Shown: positions 1 to 6,970 of the stretch, one piece after another | How the letters are laid out: every line of letters begins with the position of its first letter | How positions within the stretch are numbered: the stretch's first letter is position 1 | From: an uncultured bacterium | GTDB lineage: Bacteria > Patescibacteriota > Minisyncoccia > Phycocordibacterales > CAIJYI01 | Direction of reading: 5' to 3' | DNA length: 8,223 nucleotides | Assembly: GCA_937871115.1 (NCBI GenBank) | Contig: CALMXW010000107.1 | Coordinates: forward strand, 1 to 8,223 | Made by a program: the position numbers and the translations under genes | The notes under the pieces: model-generated | Seen by the model: the letters and a program-made list of their open reading frames with translations, nothing else | What the model was told of the DNA's origin: nothing | Database searches by the model: none

Positions 1-10
1 AGACTCTCTC

Positions 11-562
11 CTACTTTGAGATAAGCTTTCCCTCCGAAATCAAAAGGGTCTTTGAGACTCCGACAGAAGGAGTAGCTGTCATTGGTTCGCCAGATCTTCT
101 TTCAGCAAAGTTGACCACAATCTCCCCGTTCTTTATTTCTGTCGTTTGTGGAGCAATCCGATCTCCAAGAAAAACACCATTTGTCCCGACAAAACCTTCC
201 TCTGTGTGGATCGCCGCTACCACATAATAGAACGTGCCACTTCCTCCACCGGTTTGAGTGAGGAGGAAAGCAGCATCTGGCAACCCATCACCATTTAAGT
301 CCCCTATGGCTTCATTGCCAAAATACAGAGTAACTGTTTTTGAAGCAGATCCTGGAGCAGATTCTGTCTCCGCTTTTCCTTTTTGGAGCAAAACAGAATT
401 ACCCTCAATAGTGTACGCTAAATTCTGATACACCGATTCATATGCAAGGGGTGGTGCCGGATCGGGTTTGGTTCCAGTGTAATCCCCTGACTTAAAAACG
501 AAAAATAGAGCAAGGATAACGATAATGGCTCCAAAAATGTATACGAGTGTTTGTTTGTTCAT
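11..562 (-). CDS. Membrane-anchored extracytoplasmic protein with one EF-hand-like calcium loop
   Basis: A 183-residue protein from ATG 562: a short N-terminus, one transmembrane helix (about 7-24) acting as an uncleaved anchor, a Pro-rich spacer (TKPDPAPPL), then an extracytoplasmic domain. Its centre is IGDLNGDGLPDAAFLLTQ (86-103). D88, N90, D92 and D96 form a DxNxDGxxD calcium-loop motif, as in FG-GAP/VCBS and dockerin-type loops. A Gly-rich GGGSGTFYYVV follows, and later GDRIAPQTTEI and a PSVGVSK segment. It resembles conserved hypothetical proteins of Parcubacteria-type genomes; no function is known. Start choice: ATG 562 lies 4 nt after the previous stop, but the best SD (AAGGAG, 584-589) is 21 nt away and only 3 nt from an in-frame GTG at 580, which would add six residues. 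It is the last gene of the run; TAG is at 13-11. Confidence 0.82.
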   Translation of the reverse strand: MNKQTLVYIFGAIIVILALFFVFKSGDYTGTKPDPAPPLAYESVYQNLAYTIEGNSVLLQKGKAETESAPGSASKTVTLYFGNEAIGDLNGDGLPDAAFLLTQTGGGSGTFYYVVAAIHTEEGFVGTNGVFLGDRIAPQTTEIKNGEIVVNFAERRSGEPMTATPSVGVSKTLLISEGKLISK

Positions 563-566
563 ATTT

Positions 567-1007
567 TTATTGCGATGCACCTTCTCCTTCGCTTCCACTT
601 ATTCGCACAAAGAAATAAATGATACACGCCACAGCGACCACGTGCATAAGCATCAGATTGACTATGATGCCGTACGTCCACCCGATATCGTCTGCTTCGA
701 GAGAAGACGGGAGCATGATGTCTGGATAGAAAGAAGCGAAGAGCCCGACGACCGAGAGAACGACGAAATAATTATTCGCTTGTGATACCGGAAATTTACG
801 ACGAAGAAGAGCGTAGACTACTCCGGCAAGTATGATGCCGATTACGGTGAGAAATATTACACTCGAATACAGGTACGGACCAAAAGTTTCTGGTGGCGCG
901 GAGAGCTTGCGCCCAATCATCGTGAGTAAAACGTTTCCTACCACCGAGCCCACAATAGCGAGGCCGACCGCTGGTAAAAACTTCTTTATATTAAATGTGT
1001 TGTTCAT
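567..1007 (-). CDS. Four-helix membrane protein, DUF6069-like
   Basis: A 146-residue integral membrane protein with four hydrophobic segments (about 9-31, 46-68, 79-96 and 112-134). Between the second and third is a basic loop (RRKFPVSQ), between the third and fourth an acidic, Pro-containing loop (PDIMLPSSLEADD), and the fourth begins near a conserved-looking MH (121-122). The layout of a central ALLRR loop and a late LMLMH helix resembles DUF6069 proteins, whose function is unknown. The family assignment is by general resemblance and is uncertain; the topology is clear. ATG 1007 starts 4 nt after the GIY-YIG stop, and TAA is at 569-567. The C-terminal tail GSEGEGASQ is short and acidic. No catalytic residues are apparent. 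Confidence 0.75.
   Translation of the reverse strand: MNNTFNIKKFLPAVGLAIVGSVVGNVLLTMIGRKLSAPPETFGPYLYSSVIFLTVIGIILAGVVYALLRRKFPVSQANNYFVVLSVVGLFASFYPDIMLPSSLEADDIGWTYGIIVNLMLMHVVAVACIIYFFVRISGSEGEGASQ
584..589 (-). promoter_or_regulatory. AAGGAG ribosome-binding site with ambiguous start
   Basis: A perfect AAGGAG lies on the minus strand inside the end of the DUF6069-like gene. It is 3 nt from an in-frame GTG (580) and 21 nt from the ATG (562) of the last gene. Neither spacing is ideal; a related GAAGG (580-584) is 17 nt from the ATG. This leaves the true N-terminus open. Confidence 0.4.
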
Positions 1008-1011
1008 AATC

Positions 1012-1260
1012 TTAGTCTACTCCAAATTTCACCAACTTCAACTTCTTCTCTCTTGGCCATTTTTTTATCTCTGCTTCTCTCTTCAGTGCCGCCGATCTAC
1101 TGGGGTACTCTTCCGTATACGCAACTTTTTCTGGTTTATGCCCTCGTGTATAGTGCGCCCCCTTTCCGCTCTTGTGCTCTTCAAAACGTCGAGCAACATC
1201 TGTCGTGATGCCAGTATACAGCGAGCCATCTTTACATGTGAGTATATAGAGGAAGTACAT
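1012..1260 (-). CDS. GIY-YIG endonuclease-like protein, YhbQ/UPF0213 type
   Basis: An 82-residue protein that is essentially one GIY-YIG domain, the normal length for this family. The GIY equivalent is LYI (4-6) and the YIG equivalent YTG (15-17), about 10 residues apart. The catalytic Arg is R24 or R25 in DVARRFEEH, the His is H29, and the metal-binding Glu is most likely E62 in ALKREAEIKKW. The segment KGAHYTRGHKP is typical of the YhbQ branch, related to the nuclease domain of SLX1. Family members are thought to cut or process DNA, but the physiological role is unsettled. Its ATG overlaps the upstream ABC stop by one base, and an AAAGAG SD-like site (1264-1269) lies only 3 nt before it, so translation is probably coupled. 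A functional link with the transporter is not implied; it may just ride in the operon. Confidence 0.93.
   Translation of the reverse strand: MYFLYILTCKDGSLYTGITTDVARRFEEHKSGKGAHYTRGHKPEKVAYTEEYPSRSAALKREAEIKKWPREKKLKLVKFGVD
1020..1023 (-). promoter_or_regulatory. Shine-Dalgarno GGAG for the DUF6069-like gene
   Basis: GGAG on the minus strand ends 12 nt before the ATG at 1007, inside the last codons of the GIY-YIG gene. The spacing is slightly long. It supports the ATG start at 1007. Confidence 0.4.
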
Positions 1261-3017
1261 TAGCTCTTTCGAGTATTGTGGAGAAGCATTTCCATCGCGT
1301 GCTCCATTGAGCCGGCTTGCACAAGCTCTCCCGCATTGACGAAGAAAATCTCATCGGCGTTTTCTATTGTGTTGAGGCGATGTGCGATGATGACTTTCGT
1401 AGTGCTCGCCGGTAAGTTACGCAAGATATCTTCCAAAAGCTGCTCCGTGACCGTATCGATATTTGCCGTCGCTTCGTCGAGAATGAGAAGCTCCGGGTGG
1501 CGAAGCACCGCGCGGATGAAAGCGATGAGCTGTTTCTGCCCGAGACTCACCGTGTCGCCACTCCCCGCAAGCGTTGTCTCAAGTCCTTGGTCAAATCGGT
1601 CGAGAAGTTTCTGAAGCCCGGCATCGCGGATGACCGCCTCAAGCTCGGCATTGTTGTGCCCAACGTATATATCATTTCCATAGAGAATATTTTCGCGTAC
1701 CGTGCCCGTAAACATGAGTGGCTCTTGCAAGATGAAACCGATTTTCTGAGTACGTTCTTCTGGTGCGTAGCTTCGAATATCTTTTCCATTCAGAAAAACC
1801 TTACCCGTCGTCGGGTCGTAGAGTCGCGCCATTATCGAAGCCGTCGTCGTCTTTCCACCACCAGTCGGACCGACGAGTGCATACGTTTTCCCTTTCTCAA
1901 GCGTGAGATTAATGTGATGTAAAACTTCTTTTCCGTCCGGGTAGCTGAAATTTACATTCTTAAACTCAAGTAGCGCACCCCCTTCCCCCGAGTCTGTGCC
2001 CGTAACCATGGGGAGATTATTTTCCATAACGAGAATTTCATACACACGCTCCCAGCTCGCAAGCGCCGTCTGGAAGTTGGACCAGAGTGCCGCAAGCTGA
2101 CGAAGCGGATTGTAGAAATTGTTGGCATACGAGAGGAAGCTGATGAGAAGTCCGATAGTAAACTCGCCGTGCGAAATAAGTGCAATGCCGTACGCGAGGA
2201 CGATGAGTTGCCCGAGGTTTGAAGCCAATCCATAAATCGGAGTAAAGGTGTTGTTGGCGACGCCGGCACCGATTGCGGCAGAATAATTTTGATTGTTCAC
2301 TTCCTGAAAACGCTTTTTAAAATAATCTCTCCGGTTGAAGGCGATGATGACTTTAAAATTATCGAGGCTCTCTTGGATTTCTGAGCTCATGCCCCCGAGC
2401 GACTGCGCACTGCCAAGATTTTTCTTCTTTACCCACGGCGACAATACCAGTGTAATGAGAAGTAAAAGCAGGGCTGGCGAAAGCGTGGCGACACCGAGAC
2501 GGATATTTAAGATCAGGAGGAAAATCGCCGCACCAGCCATGAGGAAGATGTTGCTGAAAAACTGCACAATAGACTGCGAGAAGAATTGGTTGATCTTGTC
2601 CGTGTCGTTGTTGATACGCGAAATCAAATCCCCCGCTTTGTTTTGATTAAAGAAAGCGATAGGGAGAGACTGAAGCTTGTTGAAGATTTGGTTGCGGAGG
2701 CGATAGAGCACACGCTGGCCCACTCCTCCCATGAGACGTGTCTGCAAGTAGCTCGTGACGAGAGCAAACAAATATATCGTGAGGATTATACCGGAATACA
2801 CCAGCACTCCATGGTAATCATGCCCGACGATAAACGTGTCGATGGCATGCGCAATGAGCCACGGAGCAGAGAGACTCAAAAGAGAATTCACAATCACCGC
2901 CACAAAAGCGACAATGATGATTCTTTTTTCTTCCACAATGAGTGGCCACATTTTTTTCATGGCTCCCAAAACGGAAGTTTTTTTCGCAGGATCGGGTTTG
3001 TTTAAATTGTAGTTCAT
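1260..3017 (-). CDS. ABC exporter half-transporter with catalytic ATP-site residues (MdlB/LmrD-like)
   Basis: A 585-residue half-transporter: a six-helix membrane domain (about 30-325, with the LPIAFFNQNKAGDLISR coupling segment at 118-134), then the NBD. Walker A GPTGGGKTT (383-391), Q-loop Q431, Walker B LLILDEA with catalytic E515, and H546 in IIAHRL are all intact. The signature is VSLGQ (490-494) instead of LSGGQ, and the preceding X-loop is unlike the family consensus (AGSGD). These features complement the upstream partner. In the heterodimer, this subunit's Walker motifs face the partner's intact LSGGQ and make the working site, while its deviant signature faces the partner's degenerate Walker B/H-loop. 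It overlaps the partner's stop by 4 nt (ATGA), and its TAA shares one base with the next ATG (TAATG). Substrate not predictable. Confidence 0.93.
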   Translation of the reverse strand: MNYNLNKPDPAKKTSVLGAMKKMWPLIVEEKRIIIVAFVAVIVNSLLSLSAPWLIAHAIDTFIVGHDYHGVLVYSGIILTIYLFALVTSYLQTRLMGGVGQRVLYRLRNQIFNKLQSLPIAFFNQNKAGDLISRINNDTDKINQFFSQSIVQFFSNIFLMAGAAIFLLILNIRLGVATLSPALLLLLITLVLSPWVKKKNLGSAQSLGGMSSEIQESLDNFKVIIAFNRRDYFKKRFQEVNNQNYSAAIGAGVANNTFTPIYGLASNLGQLIVLAYGIALISHGEFTIGLLISFLSYANNFYNPLRQLAALWSNFQTALASWERVYEILVMENNLPMVTGTDSGEGGALLEFKNVNFSYPDGKEVLHHINLTLEKGKTYALVGPTGGGKTTTASIMARLYDPTTGKVFLNGKDIRSYAPEERTQKIGFILQEPLMFTGTVRENILYGNDIYVGHNNAELEAVIRDAGLQKLLDRFDQGLETTLAGSGDTVSLGQKQLIAFIRAVLRHPELLILDEATANIDTVTEQLLEDILRNLPASTTKVIIAHRLNTIENADEIFFVNAGELVQAGSMEHAMEMLLHNTRKS

Positions 3018-4747
3018 AAAGTATTGGTGCTTTGCTGCGAATTGTATATCTGCACATATTCTGGCGAAGTATCCATGAGCTCTTCATGTGTACCAGTGGC
3101 AACAAGCTCTCCTTCCATAAGTACAACAATTTGATCATAGTCTTCCACTGAGGCGATCTTCTGCGTTACGGAGACGAGCGTGAGGCCGGGATAATTTTTC
3201 GCAACATTCTCCAAAATCTTTTTCTCGGTATTCGTATCCACACGCGCGGTGAAGTCGTCGAGTAAAAGCACTTTCGGGTTTATTGCCAAAGCGCGAGCGA
3301 GCATAATGCGCTGCTTCTGCCCGCCCGAGAGACTGGTCCCTCTTTCTGACACCACCGTGTCGAGCCCCTGTGGTAATTCACCAATAAAGTCTGCAAGCTC
3401 GGCCGTACTGATAGCTTTTTCAAGATCTTCTTTCTTTACCTCAGTATTGAATGCAACATTCTCTCGCAAGCTGATATTGAAAATAATGCTGTCTTGAAAT
3501 ACGAGGCCGACTTGTTTGTACAAATTTTCTCTTTGATATTCATTGATGTTATGGTGATCATACTTTATTTCTCCCGAAGTGGGCTCGAGTAGACCGACAA
3601 GAAGATTGAGGAGCTGCGTCTTGCCCGCCGCGGTAGGCCCGATGATAGCAACCCGGCTTCCCGGCTCGATACTCAGCGAAACGTCTTTCAGTGCGGCCTT
3701 CTCTCCGAAGAGCAAACTCACTTTTTCTATCTGAATACTGCCTTCGAGTGCAGTGGTTCTCGTGCCATCGTCTTTTTGTTTCGGCAATGAAAGCACCGCA
3801 AAAATTCTTTCGTACGAAGCCTGCGCTTGAGCGATGATACTGCTCACGAAGCCGAGTATAAATATTGGGAATATCAAAATGGTGAGATAGCTATTGAACG
3901 AAGCAAACTCGCCGAGACTCATCGTACCCGCGATGACAAACTTGCCTCCGAGTACAAGGATGATCAAGACGGCGAGGTTGGCCGCAAAGGTCACAATAGG
4001 AATCATGGCAGAAAAAAGCTTCAAGATGCTGATCCCTACCTCTTTTGCTTTCGCATTCGCTTCGGAAAATTTCTCATGCTCCATATTTTGTGAGTTCAAA
4101 ACGCGGATGAGTGGCGCGCCGATGATGCTTTCGTTGATCACTTTGTTGAGCCAGTCGATCACCTCGCGCGTCTCTGTGAAGAGCGTTCTGACTTTTCCAA
4201 GAATCACAAAAAATGTGACGCCGATGATAGGCAAGATGACGAGCACCGAAAGCCCGAGCTTCCAGTTGGTCGAGATGAGCAAGAAACTTCCTCCCAAGAT
4301 GAGGAAGAGCGAGGAAACAATACTCACGACCGCCTGCGAGACAAAGTTTTTTATCGAGTCGATGTCGGACGTAAGGTTGGTGAGAAGCTTGGCCGGAGTC
4401 GTCTGCTGCACTTCCGCGAAGCTGTGTGTTGCGATTTTATCTGAAAGTTCATTGCGTAAATCTCTCGCCACCCGCTCTGATGCATACGTCTGGAGGATAC
4501 TCTGGAGGTACACGAGTATGAATATCGCCGCTGCTGCAATACCAAATTCCCACAAAATCGTATCGAGCGAGCCATCACGGAAATACCCATCAATCCCGTG
4601 TGAAAGCAAGCGTGGTAGCCACAACGTCAGGCCATTGCTTAAAAGCGCGAGCAATACGAGCGGGATAATGAGACTCCGATACGGCGTGAGGAGACCAAAC
4701 AAATTTGGCTTATTGCTCTTTTGTTTTTGTACGTCTTTTTTCTTCAT
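3014..4747 (-). CDS. ABC exporter half-transporter with degenerate ATP site (MdlB/LmrC-like)
   Basis: A 577-residue type IV (B-family) half-transporter: a six-helix membrane domain (about 20-315), then a nucleotide-binding domain. NBD motifs: Walker A GPTAAGKT (370-377), Q-loop Q418, an X-loop-like SERG (467-470), intact signature LSGGQ (473-477), Walker B LLLDD (494-498). The catalytic Glu is replaced by Asp (D498), followed by FTARVD, and the switch His is replaced by Gln (Q529, in VTQKIAS). This E-to-D plus H-to-Q pair is known from the degenerate subunit of heterodimeric exporters such as LmrC, BmrC and TM287. Start ATG 4747 lies 5 nt after the LUD stop. Its TGA overlaps the next gene's ATG (ATGA), indicating coupled translation. 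Substrate unknown; multidrug, lipid or peptide export are possibilities. Confidence 0.92.
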   Translation of the reverse strand: MKKKDVQKQKSNKPNLFGLLTPYRSLIIPLVLLALLSNGLTLWLPRLLSHGIDGYFRDGSLDTILWEFGIAAAAIFILVYLQSILQTYASERVARDLRNELSDKIATHSFAEVQQTTPAKLLTNLTSDIDSIKNFVSQAVVSIVSSLFLILGGSFLLISTNWKLGLSVLVILPIIGVTFFVILGKVRTLFTETREVIDWLNKVINESIIGAPLIRVLNSQNMEHEKFSEANAKAKEVGISILKLFSAMIPIVTFAANLAVLIILVLGGKFVIAGTMSLGEFASFNSYLTILIFPIFILGFVSSIIAQAQASYERIFAVLSLPKQKDDGTRTTALEGSIQIEKVSLLFGEKAALKDVSLSIEPGSRVAIIGPTAAGKTQLLNLLVGLLEPTSGEIKYDHHNINEYQRENLYKQVGLVFQDSIIFNISLRENVAFNTEVKKEDLEKAISTAELADFIGELPQGLDTVVSERGTSLSGGQKQRIMLARALAINPKVLLLDDFTARVDTNTEKKILENVAKNYPGLTLVSVTQKIASVEDYDQIVVLMEGELVATGTHEELMDTSPEYVQIYNSQQSTNTL

Positions 4748-4752
4748 ATTGA

Positions 4753-5370
4753 CTAGAAGCCAAGGTCTTCATTTACAAATATCACCTGTACTTTTCTTCC
4801 CATCATAAGATTCTCTCCGTTAAAAATTACAATCTTATTTACGGCAGTACCCGCTCCATAAGCTTCTTGCGATCGTTTGTCTTCGAGGGGGACAACATGT
4901 TCTTCGAGACGCTTCATTGCATCAGAAAGAGTGGGGACAATCTTTTTCGTACTCACAACAAAGATAAGATTGGGGGACGTAAAGACGATATGCGGCAGCT
5001 GGCTCCCGGTATTGGAAGCGATGACCATTTCCCCTGTCTCTACGAGGGCGTGTACGCTACCGAGGTAATACTCAGAGAGTGCCGACTGTTTACGAAGCAC
5101 CATCTGTTTGGCGGGATCTTTTTCGGCGAGAATACTTTCATGCAGATTCTTCCAGCCATGCTGACCAGCTTTCAAGTATTCCACGAAGCCAACACCTTCC
5201 AGTGTCGCAGACGCTCCGTTCATAACAGATGCTCCTGGAGGAATGAGCTCTTTTATTTTTTCGAGAGCCAGAGCCCCTGTCTCAACAGATACCGCTTCGA
5301 CTCCGCGAGCTTTTAACGCATCAATACTTTTCTCTACAACTTCCTTCGACGCCAATGTATCGTAATTCAT
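4753..5370 (-). CDS. LUD-domain protein (DUF162, LutC/YkgG-like), stand-alone
   Basis: A 205-residue soluble protein with no signal peptide or membrane helix. It spans a whole LUD domain: an N-terminal helical part, GASVMNGASATLEGVG (about 46-61), a middle segment SALSEYYLGSVHALVETGEMVIASNTG (about 96-122, given here by position), then FVVSTKKIVPTLSDAM (about 137-152) and a C-terminal FVNEDLGF. The order 'status-tag loop, SNTGSQLP, KIVPTL' is characteristic of the LutC/YkgG family. In LutABC, LutC works with Fe-S proteins LutA and LutB in lactate oxidation; neither is present here, so lactate use should not be assumed. ATG 5370 is chosen because the frame aligns well from MNYD; a GTG at 5403 would add 11 residues. 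Neither has a strong SD. It is the first gene of block B, and its stop lies 5 nt before the first ABC gene. Confidence 0.85.
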   Translation of the reverse strand: MNYDTLASKEVVEKSIDALKARGVEAVSVETGALALEKIKELIPPGASVMNGASATLEGVGFVEYLKAGQHGWKNLHESILAEKDPAKQMVLRKQSALSEYYLGSVHALVETGEMVIASNTGSQLPHIVFTSPNLIFVVSTKKIVPTLSDAMKRLEEHVVPLEDKRSQEAYGAGTAVNKIVIFNGENLMMGRKVQVIFVNEDLGF

Positions 5371-5414
5371 GTTATTTTTTTGAATTTGCGTGTGCTGTCC
5401 CACATGCCGTGCTC

Positions 5415-5426
5415 ATAATACTATCA
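5415..5426 (-). promoter_or_regulatory. Candidate extended -10 promoter for the LUD/ABC operon
   Basis: The minus strand carries TGATAGTATTAT. This contains an extended -10 (TGn then TAGTAT) overlapping a TATTAT hexamer. No good -35 is visible. Transcription would start near 5408, giving a leader of about 38 nt before the ATG at 5370. It is supported mainly by its place in the only real intergenic gap. Confidence 0.25.
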
Positions 5427-5447
5427 GAAAACGCACTAAAAAGCGCG
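5426..5447 (-). terminator. Weak candidate intrinsic terminator after the cohesin operon
   Basis: On the minus strand CGCGC, a 6-nt loop (TTTTTA) and GTGCG form a 5-bp stem with one G-U pair, followed by TTTTCT. It sits about 50 nt after the stop of the large cohesin gene, where a terminator would be expected. The stem is short and the T-tract interrupted, so termination may be partial. Confidence 0.35.
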
Positions 5448-5496
5448 GTCATCTTTTCTAAACCCTGCTCTTTAAAGTCTCTTTGCTTTTAAAATT

Positions 5497-6969
5497 TTAG
5501 CCTGCCTTTTGTTCTTCGAGGGCTCTATCCACTTCGTCCAAATCACCCTCGATGGCTTCTTTGATCTCCTTCTCCTCTTTTGAGAGGATGCGATTGTGTC
5601 GAGTATTTTGTAATATTTCAAGATGCTTTTCGAGGCGTTTTTTCAAAAGGACAAGTACTTTGGTATTGTCTCTATTTGCCAGAGCACTCCGCACCTTGAT
5701 CTTGTGCTGAAGCTTATTGTAGTGCCGTCCGAAGTAGAATGCGATAAGTGTGGCGAGAATGATAATGAGAAGAGACCCAACGCCCGCATACCATACAGGC
5801 ACAGAGAAAGTTCCCACCGTGAGGAACAATCCCTCTTCGGCAGAAATCGGCGCCGCTGGTACTGGCTCAGGCTGGGCGACCGCTAATACTGTAGTCTGGA
5901 AAGTTCCCAACGACTCAACACTATTGCCCGCGCGATCTACTGCTACCAGCTTTACCGTATTATCACCCGGAGTATCAAACGGGAGATTGTAAGTTTTCTG
6001 AGCAAACTCTCCAGACGGTATTTTCTTTACCAAGATATCGTTGATATACACTTCGTAATAATCCAAGCCGGAAGTCTCATCCACAATGTCTGCGTTGATA
6101 CTTAGAATTTTTTTATCGTCATCGTAAGAAAAAGAGACATCGTTCTTTTTTGGAACAGTGGTGTCTATCCGTGCAATGAAAGTACTTGTTGACCCCCACT
6201 TCCCATCTTCACGAGCACGAGCTTTAAAATACCATACGCCATCTTTTAAATCCTTCATCGCTTTCTCTTTCACTGGTGGGCTATAGGTAACACGCGGCGT
6301 CCCCGAAGTATTGCGATCAATAGCAGTCTGCACGGCATCTACACCAGCAGGAACCACCCATTGAAAGACGGGGTTTTGATCTTTGTACCACTGGTCTTGA
6401 TTTGCGTGTGTTGGAGAGGTAATGTGCAACGCAATATCCCCCAATGACTCTGCGACCGGCGCAGGAGAGACGGCAGGAGCGGGCTGATCTTTTTTTACAA
6501 CAGTAATGCTTTTCCCTTGCTTGTTATTTAAAACATCTGAGCCAAGACCGTCGTTTGCTCGGACAGCCGCGCTAGAAAAAACAAAATCACCCTGGCCACT
6601 ACTTTTCGCTCTTATGGCGATAGATAGGACGGGGCCCTGACTGCCGTTAAAGCCTGGTGTGGGCACCCCGCCATTAAAGGTAACCACTCCCGAAGAATTT
6701 GAAAAAGATGGCTCTTCTACCCAGAGCGAAAATACTGAGCCTGCCTTGCTGACAGAAACAATGTCGAATAAATCTGTCGGAAATTTTATCGTAGCCTCGG
6801 CATTATTTATAGCGACACCTTCAGAATTTAAGACAACATACAATGTTGCCACATCCCCTGGCGAAAGCGACGTGGAATTCGAAGTAATATTCAAACTTGC
6901 CGCGAGAGCACTCGTGTATCCAGAGAAAAACAAACTCACTGCCGCAAACAATACAAAGCGATGTCCCAT
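5497..6969 (-). CDS. Large cohesin-domain membrane protein with cytoplasmic helical tail
   Basis: A 490-residue protein from ATG 6969, which lies 1 nt after the stop of the small cohesin gene. An in-frame ATG at 6999 would add 10 residues and overlap that gene; neither start has a clear SD. Order of parts: signal peptide 1 to about 23 (cleavage at ALA-A); cohesin-type domain about 26-158 (typical opening SLSPGDVATLYVVLN, later VTFNGGVPTPGF and ANDGLG); Pro/Ala linker about 162-174; Fn3-like region about 178-270 with GVWYFKARA; Ig-like region about 272-362 with KLVAVDRAGN; Pro-rich spacer; transmembrane helix about 392-413; then about 75 charged residues predicted helical or coiled-coil (440-487), placed in the cytoplasm. 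Inferred role: surface receptor or scaffold for a dockerin ligand, with an internal tail that could bind something or oligomerise. The cohesin call is good; the Fn3/Ig assignments are by general pattern. Confidence 0.85.
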   Translation of the reverse strand: MGHRFVLFAAVSLFFSGYTSALAASLNITSNSTSLSPGDVATLYVVLNSEGVAINNAEATIKFPTDLFDIVSVSKAGSVFSLWVEEPSFSNSSGVVTFNGGVPTPGFNGSQGPVLSIAIRAKSSGQGDFVFSSAAVRANDGLGSDVLNNKQGKSITVVKKDQPAPAVSPAPVAESLGDIALHITSPTHANQDQWYKDQNPVFQWVVPAGVDAVQTAIDRNTSGTPRVTYSPPVKEKAMKDLKDGVWYFKARAREDGKWGSTSTFIARIDTTVPKKNDVSFSYDDDKKILSINADIVDETSGLDYYEVYINDILVKKIPSGEFAQKTYNLPFDTPGDNTVKLVAVDRAGNSVESLGTFQTTVLAVAQPEPVPAAPISAEEGLFLTVGTFSVPVWYAGVGSLLIIILATLIAFYFGRHYNKLQHKIKVRSALANRDNTKVLVLLKKRLEKHLEILQNTRHNRILSKEEKEIKEAIEGDLDEVDRALEEQKAG

Positions 6970-6970
6970 T

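Noticed and set aside
3894..4808. A 304-codon open frame on the plus strand
   Set aside because: It lies opposite the first ABC gene and the end of the LUD gene, whose motifs prove the minus-strand reading. Its translation shows no recognisable domain, so it is a shadow frame. The other plus-strand frames were rejected for the same reason.
5372..5416. A 14-codon frame (MSTACGTAHANSKK) ending one base before the LUD start, like a leader peptide
   Set aside because: It has no clear ribosome-binding site, no run of regulatory codons and no alternative hairpins. Its ATG overlaps the candidate -10 element, so it would not even be transcribed from that promoter.
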